From assembly GCA_033030425.1 (NCBI GenBank), contig JAUFSD010000019.1, forward strand, positions 1,178,001-1,242,000: a stretch of DNA of 64,000 nucleotides, in the 5' to 3' direction. The notes under the pieces were generated by a model that was given only the letters and a program-made list of their open reading frames with translations, was not told the DNA's origin and did no database searches. A program made the translations under genes and the position numbers. Positions 34,399 to 48,600 of this stretch are shown here, in pieces. The first letter of the stretch is position 1, and the number at the start of each line of letters is the position of its first letter. This DNA is from Verpa conica. Lineage: Eukaryota; Ascomycota; Pezizomycetes; Pezizales; Morchellaceae.

Positions 34399-37300
34399 TA
34401 TGTTATGGGATGAGTTTGAATGGAAAAGAGTAGAATACGTCTTGATTTTAATGTATCAGGACGCAGAGAATAGTAGTTACGAGATATCTGTATTTCGTAA
34501 CTCTAGCATGTAAGTATGGGTATGGATGATTGTATGGGTACCGATGATGGCTGATGGATGATTCTTTTTTGTGGGATGAGAAAACGGTAACCGAATTCTC
34601 TAGATGTAGTATTTGAATAAGAATCAATCTCGAGGGGGTGCTAACTGTCACTCAAGGTGAACCTAGGGATGCACGATGATAAGGTATGTATGGGGTCTCG
34701 AGAAAGAGAGTAGGAAGGAAAGGGGAGAAGGAGCCGTGGATGCGGGCGGGGGTTGGTGTTATTATACCTGTAGGCCAGAATTCTCATGGCTCGCAACCGC
34801 CTAGGGATGCAGGATGGGTGCTGGGTGTGGGTGGGTATGGGTGTGGTGGGTGGGTATGCAATTGTGTCAGTATCCACGCATCCCATCCACACAGAAGCGA
34901 GGGCTGTTATTATGTGACTCTCGCACTGATATGCGAGAGTCAGGTCAAGTCCACGAGACCCACACCCGGTTTTTCTCTAGAGTGCTATAGAACAAGGAAC
35001 ACAGTTGCATAGAGTGAGCGCTCTACTCAAGCTGCGACCGCGCATCTCTGGAGGCTATGCATGAAGGTCTCGGTCCCGGTCCAGGTCCTCCCCGGGGAGA
35101 AACTTCTGTATGCTGTATGATAGTGCACAAGAACTCATTCATCGCACAAGCACACTCATTCGCAATGAGTAAGTGGCACCCTAAAAACAATCCCAAAACT
35201 CATCCCTTCTCACTCCTTTCGCTAAACATCCCCTGGGCTACACAACTATTTCTGCCTTTTTCCCTCCTCGAATCGAAACTTCCCGTGCGCTCGGCCATTG
35301 ATATGCAAATCTATCAAGTGTTTCCCACCGGCGGTACGTATGGATGAGGCAAGGGATTCATGGAGGAAGGCGTAAGGAATAGATAATAAACCGAGGGCGT
35401 TGTCTTATGGCACACACAACACGGACTTGTACCAAATACTGCCGTTCAGATTGCAAGGCCAAGTCAAAGTCAAGTCAAAGTCGTCCTCTCGCCTTCGTTT
35501 GTCAGCTTCCTCCGCCTGTGTGGTGTACATGTACATAACGTCTTGCAGTGCGTCGTCGCAGTCCGTTCGCCGCCGCGCTATGTATTGTTCAGCAGCTTTC
35601 CAGCACTCTCCAGCTTCTGCTGGTCCCTCTTAGGTGTTGCGTGTCTGTATCTACCCAACTAACGCTTCACCTCAAGCTGGAGACGGACGGCAACCAGCTC
35701 CATTATCCCCACTCACCCCAAACTTCAAACAAGCGGCCGGGATATTGAGAAATGAACTAATTTTAAATAGGTGAAAAATTTATTCGCAGGGATGATCAAC
35801 CCCCCCCTAGCCTTTTCTTCCTGCTGGAAACAGGAGCGACGGTGACACAGCTCCCGCCATGGCAATTGGGCGCCGCCGTTGGAAACGAAGAAACGAGGTA
35901 ACTTCCGTGCGCCGCAACAAAAGGTTGGCGGGCCCACCACTTCTGCCCCTTTTCCAGAGAGTCCGGAAATTGAGACCTCTCAACAAAGTAGGGTTGAAAC
36001 CGACTTCCTCCGAGTGTGTTCCCCCGTTTATCAATTGATGAGTAACTTATTTTCTGAATAACCCCCAACCCAGCCAATCCCAGGCGATAGCAATCTGGAA
36101 AATGGTCCTGTGAGCCGGCCTGGTTACAAATTATAGGCCTTGTTTGATATATTTAAATTTAATTTTTCCTTGATTCACCCGACACAGACTTCAAAATAAA
36201 TGTGACCCGATACACAGATCTTCAGGGCAGATAACCTGGCTTTCCCTAGTATTTTACAACTTGTTCCACACCCTCTGTGACTGCTAAAAAAAATTACAGG
36301 TGAAAGTTTTTTCTTCACCAAATTGAGTCATTTTTGTTTCGAGTTCTAATCGCCGCTATTCAACTTAGAGGGTGTTTTGAAAAAATGCGAAAATAGATGT
36401 TCGCTATGGTCGCTTCGGTATTTTTTTCTCGCGGTTTTGATTAACATTTCTTTTTCTACCACTCAACGCGTTTACGCGGATCGGTCGGTCGTTGGCCGTG
36501 GAAAGGGTGCGCGCGGAATGCGGTGCGAAATGCACCAAGACGTAGGTGTATTATAACAATGTCCTCTCTTTCACAATGACGAGGTATTGTGTAAGGCGGG
36601 GCTTACCATCCGTAGACTGTCAAATGAAAACACCACTCCCGTATGATATTCCAAAAGGCAAGCCGGCGAGAGTAATGGACAACTCACAGTGGAGGATTAT
36701 CCTCTTCTTTGCGGCTAGCGGCGCACATTTGTCCATTCGATAGCTGCTGCCGCAGCAAGCACAGCTCCTGCGCTGCCGCGGATATGTACGATATGGAAGG
36801 TTTTAAATAATTATCACCGCCGAAATCCATTGGCTCAAGGGGTGATGTCTAGATAGCTATTGGGTCCCTCAAAATAAAAAATGTCAGCAGCATTCTGACA
36901 CGGACTGGATACGGTTTACCAGCTTTGAGATACCGTTGGGGGAGACTGGAAGCGAAATGCGGTAGTCTCCTGTGTGCAGAATACTTGCATGAGGTATGCT
37001 GGGGAAGGGAGGGAAGGATGTGAAAATGCAAGCTCGATAGCAGAAGGCTCACCTTAATAACCCCTGCGTAGCCTACATACTCATAGACATACGGACTGTG
37101 CGTATCATTGAGACCCGCTCTACCCCAGTTAATACAGCAATGATATCTGCATGTACCTCTATCGCGACTCCGAGCAAAAAAAAAGCTGAGGCCATCTCCG
37201 TCCGTGAGTACTTCTAGACGTCAGTCCACCACTATATTTCCGCAAGTAGACACAGCCCGATATACCACCGTGGTCAGAAGGTTCTCGAACGCACTAGCAA

Positions 37301-40300
37301 GTGCGTCACTAAAAAGTCCGTGATCAATTACCCAAGTCCCAGCAGCTTGGACCCATACAAATTCTAGATTGCGTTCTCAACCTTATGAGTCTGTTCAGGA
37401 AGTGACTAGAAGTGACGAAACTTCTGGAGAAAAAAAAATTGTTATAGCCACACCCAGAAATAGTGAATAGGCCTCAAAGCCCCCATAAACACGGACTAGA
37501 AGCTCTAAAAAAACACTGTATTTAAAATCTGCGCTTACATACCCACCGGTACTACGTGTTGCGTTATTGTGCGTTGTCCATACAATGCCCCTCCTTAGTT
37601 ACCAGGGGTTCCAATCAACAACCAAAGAAAAGCAAGAAATTAGAGCGTATGAAAAAAAAATCCGTTGCAAAAGAGGGGGTGTACCCGGGTCGCGGGAGCA
37701 CTATTGGCCCGTCACAGGACCCCCAGCCAGCCATGGGGGGGGGAAAGATACTGCAGTAGGCGCTGACGTGTTTGTTATGGAACCACAAATCAGTTCCTTT
37801 GCTGTGATGAAGCAGGGACGGAGGCAATGAGAGCTCAGATGTCCGGAGGGCAGAGCAGAGAAGAGCATAGCATCAAGGAGATGAGCGGGAGTGAAGATTT
37901 CGATGAGGTGGTTGAAGCCTGATCAAAGACCTGAGGTTGAATCCGGTGAGGCTTCAGGGGAAAGGCTTGAGTTTCTCCCGCTCATGACTTCTGACTCACG
38001 GCCACAGAACTGAGGTGCGCACGTGACCAAAGCTTATCTCAATGTTTTGGCAAGGCGGCGAATTACAAATGTTACCCGGACAACTCAGGATCACTGATAA
38101 ACGACCTTGCCCCCATCCCTCTCCCACAGAACCTTTTCCTCCCACTCTGTTCGCTGGTGTGGTTAAGGCCCCGCCACAACCATACGCACGTGCAAATGCC
38201 CATTCGCACCCACCATTAGTTTCGGGTTTACCCCTGAGCAAAGCAACATCTACACGAGGGCAGTGTTTCTTTTTTGGTGTTCAGTGAGTCAAGCTCCAAA
38301 GACGCGTGGATGGGGGTTTAAGGCAATCTCTTTGGACAATGGACGACCAATTTATCGCCGATCGTCATCTCGATGAAATAACTCTTCAACACAATCTAGT
38401 TTCTTGCTTTCGGGATATCTTGGCCTCGGTCCGTTTCACCTTCAGTCTGCCTTTTTTTCTGGGCACGGCTGTTCCTGCTGAGGAGTCATACCCTGGAAAT
38501 GTGGCAATACCGACGTCATCTATGGATCCGACGTCTGCGAAAGAAAGCTCCCAACAAAATGACGAATAAGCATGGGATGAAATTTAATGGGATCGGGATT
38601 CAAGATGAGGCAGGTCCGGGAGTACTGGGGGCAGGGATCTAATCGTTCACATGCAAGCTTCGAGACGCGTTAAGGGGGGCGACCACCTTTTCCCACGAGG
38701 GAATCATGTGATCCCAGGGCATCGCGCGTCTTTCTCTGTGACATTGCGACATCCCCTATCTTGCGGTCGGACCTACTCGCTTCTGCTTCGGAGGATAGCA
38801 CACCAAGGGTTCCCGATCTTGTTCTTGCGTTGCACTCAACCCATCCGAAATTCAACGCCCTCATTGGTGTGACCTAGAACACTAAAGTGTGGTCGGGAAG
38901 TCAATCTATAAAAAAATCAAGGGCAGTCTCCAACCGGCAACCATCGCAACATTCTCAATAAGAGTCACCATCAGCCGTAGTGTGGTTCATCATATCTTCT
39001 CGGTTCGAGTTATTATTCAAATAATTAATGACCTCTTAACTATGCTGGACTCGCTTATAATTATAGAGGGTATAAAATATCTTCTACTTACTACTCTATT
39101 TGTATCATTGACTATCAAGCATACCCTGTCGGTAGTATTAGGTGATACTAAACTTGTTTCAATATTTCTATCTCCGGAGGGCAGGCATTACTTTCGAGTC
39201 ATATCTTCCTTTCGCCACTGGTGCTCTGAATCAACTACCGATCTTTGTATTATGGCTTACAACTATCACGAGCGCTCGATGCCTTGGGTTGCCTTAGGAA
39301 TCTAAAAAATTCGGAGTGCGGATCGCTTACTGAATGGGTCCTAATCCCTTGGGTTTTCGCTTAGATATGTAGTTGAAGTAGATTTTCCGTGCATTTGTCC
39401 TCGTAACCAGGTGCCTGGGCGGACATGTCTCCCCCACACTGGAACAGCGCTAGTGTCATGAATTCGCACTCGCGCCAAATATTGTGACCCAGGCCCAACC
39501 CACAGTAGTCTATTCTCCGCGTATCAGTGACCGGCATCTACGGCATCTCGGGATGACCCCAATTGTACACCATACGCGGATCCCATATATCGGCAGTACT
39601 GGTATTTTTTTTGACTAGACTAAGTCTAGGTAGGAGGAATTTACATTTAGGATTGATCGCTCAACGGTCACTCGGCTCGGAATATGTGCGCCGGTGTCTT
39701 AGCAACCGTTGCCGTAGCAATGCTGCGGGGATTTAAGAATTCCTTCTTCAGGACTTCGGGATCGCCTTGGCTAGGGAAAGTTAGGACTAGAGATGCAGCC
39801 AAATCTCCCGGCCGGGTCTGCGGTGAGGAATGTATGCAACTGTGATGTTATGAGGGTAAGTTAGGCTTGCTACATATATAGGACTAAACGGTACATAAGA
39901 ACTGCCGTGAGCAAAATGGGAAGGTTAGAGGAAAATCCGGTAGGCAATTCAACGGTAATATTCATGACCGCATTTCATGCTTGGAGTAAGGATGGTCAGC
40001 CCCTCACGTCGGGTCGGTTTACCTTATTCATTATTCTAGTTATGAATAGTTGTTTGATAAGGTAGTTTGTACAAACTTTTTTTATTTATTTAAATATAAC
40101 ACAGTTTCCAAATATTTACGTCAAACTACATGTAGTTTCGGAAATTTTATAGTCGCAATATCATACCGCACATATCAAATTTACTGGTGGGTTCTCCACA
40201 CAAGTGGCTCGGCTGGGAACTTGCTTAGTAGGAAGTAATTATTAATACTTCCTCGAATAAGGGTACCTACTCACACCTACGGATATGTACTTCATTAAAG

Positions 40301-41340
40301 CTTAGGAATATAGAGAGCTCTGTGGTCGATTTTTATTCGTCGAGTATCTAAAACAGGGTTCTTGACCGCAAAAACTCGGTCTGAAAAGGGCCCCCAAAGC
40401 TAACTTAAGCTAGGTCATCCGAAATATATATATATATGGCAATTTTTTGTTGGAGTTAGGCTATCGCATAGTTTAGACATAGTAACGGAGGTGGCTATCG
40501 GGCACGAGATCACTGGGGGCTGAAAGCGGGTTATGCGTTAAGCCCGTCAGAACCTAACCTCTGTTCCACCGTTACCTTAGCTAATAACTTGGAAAAGTTT
40601 GCATAGGCCACATTGCGGCTCGATAGTACTAGCCGGGGTGTTGTATTGGATCTGTTTCATGTGTTCATCAGGGGGAGGGGGGGGTGGCACTATATCAGTG
40701 AGCTGGACAGTGAGTTGTCAATAATGCATCTTTGAGATCTAATAGCAGTGAAACTCTATAAAACGGGGGGGGGGGTGTATAGGAGGGCCTATCCGAAGTA
40801 AATGAGGTGGCGGATATAATTCGAGTGACCTACTATGACTAGGTGCTTTAACTAGCTACGTACTAATGTGATATGACCTAATCTCACATAGATACTGAAA
40901 CAACTAGTAGTACTAGTTGGAATGTCTTGGTTTGTGAGAAATTTACTATACTTGATGTGAGAATACCTATCTTTGGGACTCCTAGGAGCGTTGGGTATAT
41001 AGCACTATATACGCTTCCTATAAATAAATAAAAAAGTTTATCTTACGTTTCATTTGTTTCATACTCAAATTAGGGAGCGAATAATATAGTATTTCTCCCC
41101 CCCTTACCATAACACTCTATGGATAAATTTATTTCTTACTAAACTTTGTCTGTAATGTGTTACGTGTACGAGTGATCGCCTGTGATGGATTAATATAATG
41201 ATCACGTGAAACTAGAATAAGGTATCATTACCCGGCCGTATGCAGGCCCCGCATTCTCAAACAACGCGCTATCACACCCTTCTTATCAAGCTCAATCTCA
41301 AAACCAAGTCGGGTCAAATCAAGCCGAACCATATAGAAAG
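34399..41340. other. Second gene desert, 6.9 kb
   Basis: The first 500 bases are the promoter side of the minus-strand gene, with G/T-rich simple sequence near 34818-34858. The rest has short ORFs, AT-rich patches and G runs. Two ORFs are worth a mention only as weak candidates: 38339-38569 (listed) and a 138-codon frame at 38889-39305 that lacks an ATG start and looks random. I see no transposon termini or RNA genes. Confidence 0.5.
38339..38569 (+). CDS. Possible small protein, 76 residues
   Basis: From the Met at 38339 (context GGACAATGGACG) the frame reads MDDQFIADRHLDEITLQHNL, a hydrophobic middle (FTFSLPFFLG) and an acidic, Ser-rich end (SSMDPTSAKESSQQNDE). Composition is protein-like and unlike the random ORFs nearby, but there is no homology I recognise and no neighbouring exon I could join. 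It could equally be a relic. Confidence 0.25.
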   Translation: MDDQFIADRHLDEITLQHNLVSCFRDILASVRFTFSLPFFLGTAVPAEESYPGNVAIPTSSMDPTSAKESSQQNDE

Positions 41341-42137
41341 ATGATAGTCCTCACTCTAACTGCGGATATGACTGGGTATTAATCTTCTCTTTCTCTCTCT
41401 CTCTAGCTTGGATCCACTAACTAGCAAACTTAGTGTGACCAACCTTCGTCCTGATGACACCGAGGAGAACCCATTCTACTATATGCTTCAGGTGCAGTGT
41501 ACATCGTGTCGTGAGATACATGATAAGATGGTTGGAATTAGTAGATTCGTATGTTATAATTCCAGGGGATCTATTAGATTTTGAAAGAAATAAGGAAGAG
41601 GGGAGGAAGAAAGAAAGAAAAGGGATAGAAGCTGATACATTTGGTGTGGGGAAAAAAAAATAGGACGAGAGGGAGATGTCAGGAAGTAGAGGCGAGTCGA
41701 ATTTTGTTTGGCGTTGTAAAAACTGCACGGTAAGAAGCCTTTTGGGATCCAGCTTTGTGTTTGGCCACTCCTAACGAGGCTAATACTTTATATGTAAAAA
41801 TTTTTAGCGTGAATCTTCAGCAAGTAAGTCCTATTCTTCCAGAATATGAAAGTTATCTGAGATTAACAACTCTCAAAAAAAAAAAAAAGTGATCAAAGCA
41901 GCACCTAAGCCATATGTCCAAACGTCACCACCGACAAGACAGACTATTCTCGAGTTTGAGTGTCGTGGGTGTGAGTTTGTTAAATTTAGCTCAGAAGGGG
42001 ACTGGCTGGCAGAGGGTGTTGAATCAGGGACTAAGTTTACTGAGATTGACTTGACGGATGACTGGTTTGAATATGATGAGAAAGCGGGTGGAGAGGTCAC
42101 CATCAAGGACATCACTTGGGAGATTAGAAGGTCATAA
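41341..42137 (+). CDS. CZIB: UPF0587 / CZIB-type CXXC zinc-binding protein, five exons
   Basis: Five exons: 41341-41375, 41434-41548, 41664-41729, 41808-41823 (only 16 bases) and 41890-42137. All introns are GT..AG and the phases agree, giving 159 residues, close to human CZIB (C1orf123, 160). It begins MIVLTLTADMTGVTNLRPDD. The four zinc-ligand Cys are C34 and C37 (QCTSC) and C68 and C71 (RCKNC), with the family's spacing. Between them is the conserved EMSGSRGESNFVWR, and the C-terminal half has GVESGTKFTEIDL and DYDEKA-like EYDEKAGGEV, all typical of the DUF866/UPF0587 family (yeast YCR090C). The fold is a small beta sandwich in cytosol/nucleus; its exact role is not established. Intron 1 is a CT-repeat; the last intron ends in a run of 14 A. 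The gene sits alone between two deserts. Confidence 0.93.
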
Positions 42138-45100
42138 ATAGGACTTCTTATCTCTTTTTCTTGTTCTTTTCCCTGGCGTTCGGGTAGTTGGATGGAGTGG
42201 GGTTTTCGATGCTCCTTACGAGGAATAATATCGTGAATGTAGATGGACAAGTTGTTTGATGTGTGAAGAGATATCATAGTCTGTTATCTACCCGTATTTA
42301 GACCTTGAGAACTTTATCTAGCGACTTATACTGAAAGCGGCCAATAAGATCGAAGGTTACTAAGTGGGCGGCTATGGGTCCTTCTAGTTCTATTTTAAAT
42401 AGTGTGTTTATAAGAATAAATAGTACATGTAACCCTAAGGCTATGGTACTCGCACTTCACACTCTATCAGAGATTCTTTCAGGGCTTCACACCCTAATGA
42501 GTGCGGAATACCTAACCAGCTCAAGGCCAGCAAACACCACAAATTTCACTCCACCTCAAGTCCACATGCCCCATTTGGGAGCCGAGTGCTGGGGAAACTC
42601 TCTCTTGGAGCAGAAACCCACCCGCATGCCAAGCCAGGAAAGGAATCCATGAATAATATCCTATGAGTCGGCCCCCAGCAGGGTGTTTATAAGATAGTTC
42701 GCCTTTGTAGTTATTGTTTTATTGTAGCAAGGAAAAACAAGGGGCTATCATTAGAGTTTAGGGTTTAAGCTGGCCGAAAAGAGGTTTATCACCAGAGCAA
42801 CTATTTATCAAGAACATGTGACGCTAAGCATTAAACTATAGCACCTTTGCATGTCACGTAAAATCACTCTTGGCTGGCTCTTAATTGCTAGTCTCATTAT
42901 TAGATACCATTCTGCTAAGTACGTACTAGTGTGTATAACTTAGGTATGACAGGTATTTAAGAGTTTTACCACAAATAGCAGGGACTGCCTTTGTTATAAA
43001 TCATCTCAAAAACAAATGCGGCATAGATCGTCTCATCTCAAGAATTTGGTGTTTCACAAAGTAAAGCGACGCACTTGCGAGTGAGATTCCCTAGCCTGAT
43101 GGGACTCTGCGGGTCCTTCAGCTAAGGGTAACTATTACCATAACTCTATCTCATAATGCATTGGTAATTTTTTATGACTTAATTTAGTGTCTTCTCTTAA
43201 GCTTTCAGGCGCCGTAGGACCTGTGGCCTAGCAGTACAAGGATAAAATACCAATCTAAGGTACCTACAATGGAGTAATAAAAAAATCTGGCAGCACCCTC
43301 TATATTTCTAGTGGAGAGTATTTGAGTCATAGAACTATTACCTAGTTTGTTAGTCTCTAGTCGTGTTTTGAGAGCTGATGGGACAGTAAGTTCTGGAAGT
43401 ATCTCAAGGGACAGCTTATTTTATTAAGTGAGGCTGACGTACGTGCTATCAGCATATATGGCGAGGGAAAAGATTGTGTAACTGATATATCCAAGAACAG
43501 CCGAATATTAAAGGCTCAAGTCTCATACGGCAAATCCGGAGCGCGAAGTAAACATTTTTCAGGGGAGGTTATAAGTGAGGTTTATGCTTTTCCTTTCCTT
43601 GTTTAGGCTACAGTATTATGGTGTAGTAGCATTATCTTATAGGTATCTTGAGGGGAAAAGTCGCCATTCTTGTACTACTATCTACTGTATATACGTAAAC
43701 CTAGCTGCAGTAGAGCATGTGTCAGGAGGGCAGATTTACCTGGTAACCGGGCACCGTCGTACAGGCATCTAGGTTTATCCGCCGGAAGTGGGGGTGGGGT
43801 GGAGAGATATCGGCACACGGACAATCAAGAGGGGCCGTTAGCGTGATACAAGAATCTTCTTGATGGATAACCAATTCTTGCAAAAATTAAAGGGGCCTTT
43901 TAGAATATAGAGGGTCAAGTAAACCTATTAGTCTATCTGTGTTCATAACTTAACATAAACTAGATATCTATTGGAATATCGTGTCTAAGTCTTTACCAGT
44001 GGCTCTAAGGTGTTATACTTGGTGTCAGTATACAAAGCCTGAAAGTGCAAGTCTTAAGGATGAACTAAGCCGTAGATGTGCTAGGCTAGTTCGAATTAGA
44101 AGTCTTTATCAGCTGTAATCACTTTCGAGTCTTTGGCCTGGTCCGGCAGGCCCGAGACATTATTCACGCGGCTAACTGGGCACTATATTCCATCGTTAAT
44201 ATTACCAGTAGCCAAAAGGTTGGAATTAACCGATTTTGTTTTGTCATGTCTCGCTTTGCTTTTGCATAGCAACCAACCAGTCAAATTGCGGTGCCTGAAG
44301 GTTTAAAGTTTAGAGTGGCAACCAAGCTTTCGGTCACTGCAAGCCAAACACGCGGGTTTTGCCGATCACTCTTATTTCATCCTCTCCATCTCGTTTGGAA
44401 GACATCATCTACCTGGGCTACATATGTATCCCACCCCCGACTTCCTTCATCACTGGTATTTTCCTCTTCGCTAGGATTTACTTCCTATTGCTCTCTAGGA
44501 GATAAACTAAGAAGCGTGTATGGATTTCACTAGACACGGTCTTTTTTTACCGGTATTCATGTGCCTGTGGTCTTGTGACTCCTACTTGATTCTTTGCGCG
44601 AAAATTCCTTTGAGAATCTCCACTTCTGCGCATATATTTACTTTGTTTGGATGAACTGGGTATTTGGGAACATCTACAGGGGGATGTTAGAATCACTCTA
44701 GGCGATTGATACGAATAGTCGAGATCTAGCATTAAAATTTAGTAACCTGAGAGCTGAGTATGGAACAGCCCCGCTTGCTCGGGCTATAGCTTTTTTTGAA
44801 CTATATCGCCCCACATAGACGGGCCCCTGGAATAAGGTATTTGCCATTATAACCAGCTTCTCATAAGAACGAGGAAACATATTTTCATAAAAAAAACTAA
44901 ATAGTAGCGCAGCTGACATAACGTTTTAATGCAGCTTTTCTTCTATTAGGAAGCTGGGTTGCACCATAAGAACAAAACGAGAGTGTTGGTGTAAAACGAG
45001 CGGAATAAGTGCTAAAAGATTGCCGAAGAATTTAGCTGAATGCCGTTTTCTCCCTCGTATATGTTCCCGTTTGTGGATAAAATGCCTTGGTATGTATCTT

Positions 45101-45691
45101 TTGGGCCTTCATCATATCAGCCTTGCATATCCTGGAAACCCTAATTTGGAAGACTGTCGTACAACTCCTCGGTTACCAACAGAAAAGAAAAAAAAAAACT
45201 AGAATCTCGCCTGTCTTCAGCTGACATTTTTATTTTTATTTTAGAGAAAGAAGCATGGGTTCTTGCACGCAGATAACGGTGGTCTATGTTGGGTTTGGAA
45301 CCGGATCAATATTCCCCTCTTTGTTCCCCACAGGTGGGAAGGGAAAGTGATAACGACCTCGTGGCGTTGGTATCTTTTTGGTGCCAGAAATGCACAATGG
45401 GCCCACAAAAAGTGATCGGATTACGGTTCCTGCAGCCCTTCCTAAGTGAGAACTACCTCTAGAAAACTAGGGAGGTAACGGGTGGCCAATTATATATATA
45501 TCCATAGCCCAGGGCCCAAACAACTGTGTGATCATCAAAAAGCCAGAGTCTTAAATATTTGAAGAGAAACCCAGCTTTTGATTCTGGACATTGAATTCCA
45601 AGCAGTCCAGTCTCTTGGTTCCATCTCCCATTGTTTTATTTTCGCGGCTACCAGCATATTTGGGCCCAGGCATTGCTACCAAACCGGTACA
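42138..45691. other. Intergenic between CZIB gene and WSC gene
   Basis: Begins with the 3' flank of the CZIB gene (T-rich near 42145-42170). The rest has only short, random-looking ORFs. The ORF at 42374-42652 lacks any recognisable feature. The last few hundred bases are the promoter region of the WSC-domain gene. Confidence 0.5.
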
Positions 45692-48600
45692 ATGGAAATG
45701 GGATCACGATGGCATCGTGTTAAAAGAACGACGAACTTAATTTCAACTTTAATCTTTCTATTTGTGTCCCTGTGCCTAGGAGCTGCTACAGATAACACGC
45801 GTGATGCGGATCAGCAGCAGTCTGGTTACCTGGATAATCACAACATGGATCCAGCCATCATCCAAGGGGCAACATTTGGTGGGTTCCCCTATGGTGTGGG
45901 TCAATTGGCCTTTGAACTAGCTTTTTTTCTATTTACCTACCCTGTTTTTCTATTTTAGAGGTAGTAGATCAGGCTAATAATGCATGTTACACAGGCACAC
46001 TTTGGCGCATGAAGACCGGAGGCGAAGTTTCCGGGGTTAATGAGCAGTAGGAATTGCCCCAGAGGATCTGTGAATTCAATTGTGAGCTTGAAGTTTTAGG
46101 TACTAACACTCAACCGTGGAAAAGGTACTACGCAAAGCCTCTGGTATATACTCCAAAAGCTGCTGGGAGCAAGCAAGTTGTCTTTACCGCGTCTGGTATG
46201 GATTATAACCTATTATATAAGATCATGTATTACACTTATACTAATTCTATCTAGAAACAAATTGGGTCTATGTTCTTGATGCTGTAAGTGCTCTGAAATA
46301 TATATTTTTCATGTTTCCTGGAGTGGCTAGACAGACCTCCTAGTTACTATATATACTTGGCACTTTTACTTTAAGTAGCTAATATTAGAAAACGTAGGTC
46401 ACTGGCGAAATCTTGAATAAGAGACAGGTCGCGACGCCCTTTCTGGTCTCAGATATTGGATGCAATGATATTAGTGGCTTCAGTAAGATTTCTCCACCAT
46501 GTTTTCGGGACCTTACAGTAGACGGGTACCTGCAGAGTGAGTACTGCTGCTTCATATACTAAAGATCATGGTTTACTGTAGTTGGGATTACCGGAACACC
46601 TGTAATTGATCCGGCAACCGATACAGTTTACTTTTACTCCAAGTCATATCCAGGCTCGGATAGAGGTGTCTATAATGGCGCTTATTGGATATATGCCTTG
46701 GATGTCATGACCTTGGCGTAAGTGACTCTGGCATATTGAACTAAAGTGCCCTGAACACTTCTAATTGATCTCACATGGGCAGTGACCGCCCCGGATTTCC
46801 CAAAAAGATCGATGGCGCCATCGCCGATAACGATCCGACCCGCTATTTCCACGGCGGTACCCATCTTCAACGAACCTCGCTGAGTCTAATCAATGGCATT
46901 ATATATGCTGGTTTTGGCGGTCATTGTGATAAATATAACTTCACTGGATGGGTCATTGGAGTCGATGCCGCTACAGCGGATGTCAAAGCAACATTTGCAT
47001 GCGAGTCCGGAGCATTCGCACCTCCGCAAGATGGGACATTTAATGGAGGAGGCGGTGGTGCCGGTATCTGGATGAGTGGAATGTCACTGTCTTCAGACTC
47101 ACCGAATCGGTTGTTCTTCGTTACTGGTAATGGTGAGGGCCACCAGAATAAAGAAATACCTGCCTCTGGGAGAACCCCCTTGGACACCTTGGATGAAACC
47201 ATTGTAAATTTGAGGATTGATCAGACAACTGGGAAATTGTCTTTGCAGGATTACTTTGAACCGTACGAGTATATCGTATGTATAGTTATAACAGCTCTAG
47301 TATTGGGATATGCTAACATTTGTGTTTTAGTCTATGGATGCTGGTGATCGTGATCTTGGTAGTGGCGGCATTACCTTATTGGACCCAACAGGTAAGGCTT
47401 CACTTTGACTGTAAATATATAAGTTACTGACTACAAAAACTTGAATAGTCTTCAATGGTGGAAGTATAGCACGTCTAGGGATCACTGTTGGAAAGAATGG
47501 AAAAGCATATGTTGTGAATGTAGACAACCTTGGAGGGTTCAAGATGGGTGCCGCAGGATCCGATAATGTTGTACAAACTTTACAAATGCCTGGAGGTGGT
47601 TCTGTCTTTGGAGGAACAGGCTCATATCCACTCGAAGGTGGTTATATATACATGACTCCAGTAAAAACCCTTTGGATTTCTAGGCTGGGATGCAGTTGTT
47701 AACATGAAATATCTAGGTCGGGTATCCAACACTGGTATATAAATTTGGAAGAGATACAAATGGCGTTCCGAAATTCACACAGGTATCGCAAACGGATGAG
47801 AATTCTGCTGGTCGTGTTGGTGTTGGTGTTCCTACGATCACCACCTTCAAAGGGCAGCCAGGTACCGCTATTCTTTGGATTGCGGATGTTGATGGAGGCT
47901 TGAGAGCATACAGAGCTGTGCCAGAGGGTTTGTCACCTCTAATTTATAGACTAAACCGATAGCTTATATTATCTACTAGATGGGAAGATGATCCGTATTA
48001 ACTTACCACCAACACCCTCCGTCTCCAAGTTCCAGCGTCCCTCTTTTGGTGATGGAAGATTGTATCTTTCTACCTCCAATGGCTATATCCAGTGCCTCGG
48101 TATGTATTCTCAAGAAGATGGATTAATAAGAGTATCTATGTTGATTCAAGCCAGGATCTCCTGTATCTTTACCATTGAACTGCACAAGCCCAGTCAACTT
48201 CGGTGATGTAGCTATCTCTGAGCACAGTACCCGGATAGTAAACTGTACCGCCTTGATTCCAATCACAAAGATCGAAGGAGTTGTTGTTTCCGGAAATTTC
48301 TTCGAGGCTTCAAACTCTACTATGCCAACAGGTGCCCTTGCTATCGGGCAATCATTCAGTTTCCCGGCCGTATTCAATCTTACTAATGCTACTATCCAAG
48401 ATATGCCTGGAACCTCTGTGCCCAGCGTCAAGCCCGGGGTGGCATCCGGATCACTAAGTATAATAACAGTGAGTAGTAATCAACCGACCCAATACTGATT
48501 ATTATAATAAACGGACAAACTAGGTCAACGGTGTCGCAAAATATTCTACCTCTCAACCTATTGTACTTTCCGGAAACACTGTATCCACGAAAGCATTCCT

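Noticed and set aside
38889..39305. 138-codon ORF in the second desert
   Set aside because: No ATG start and a random-looking translation; kept only as a remark.
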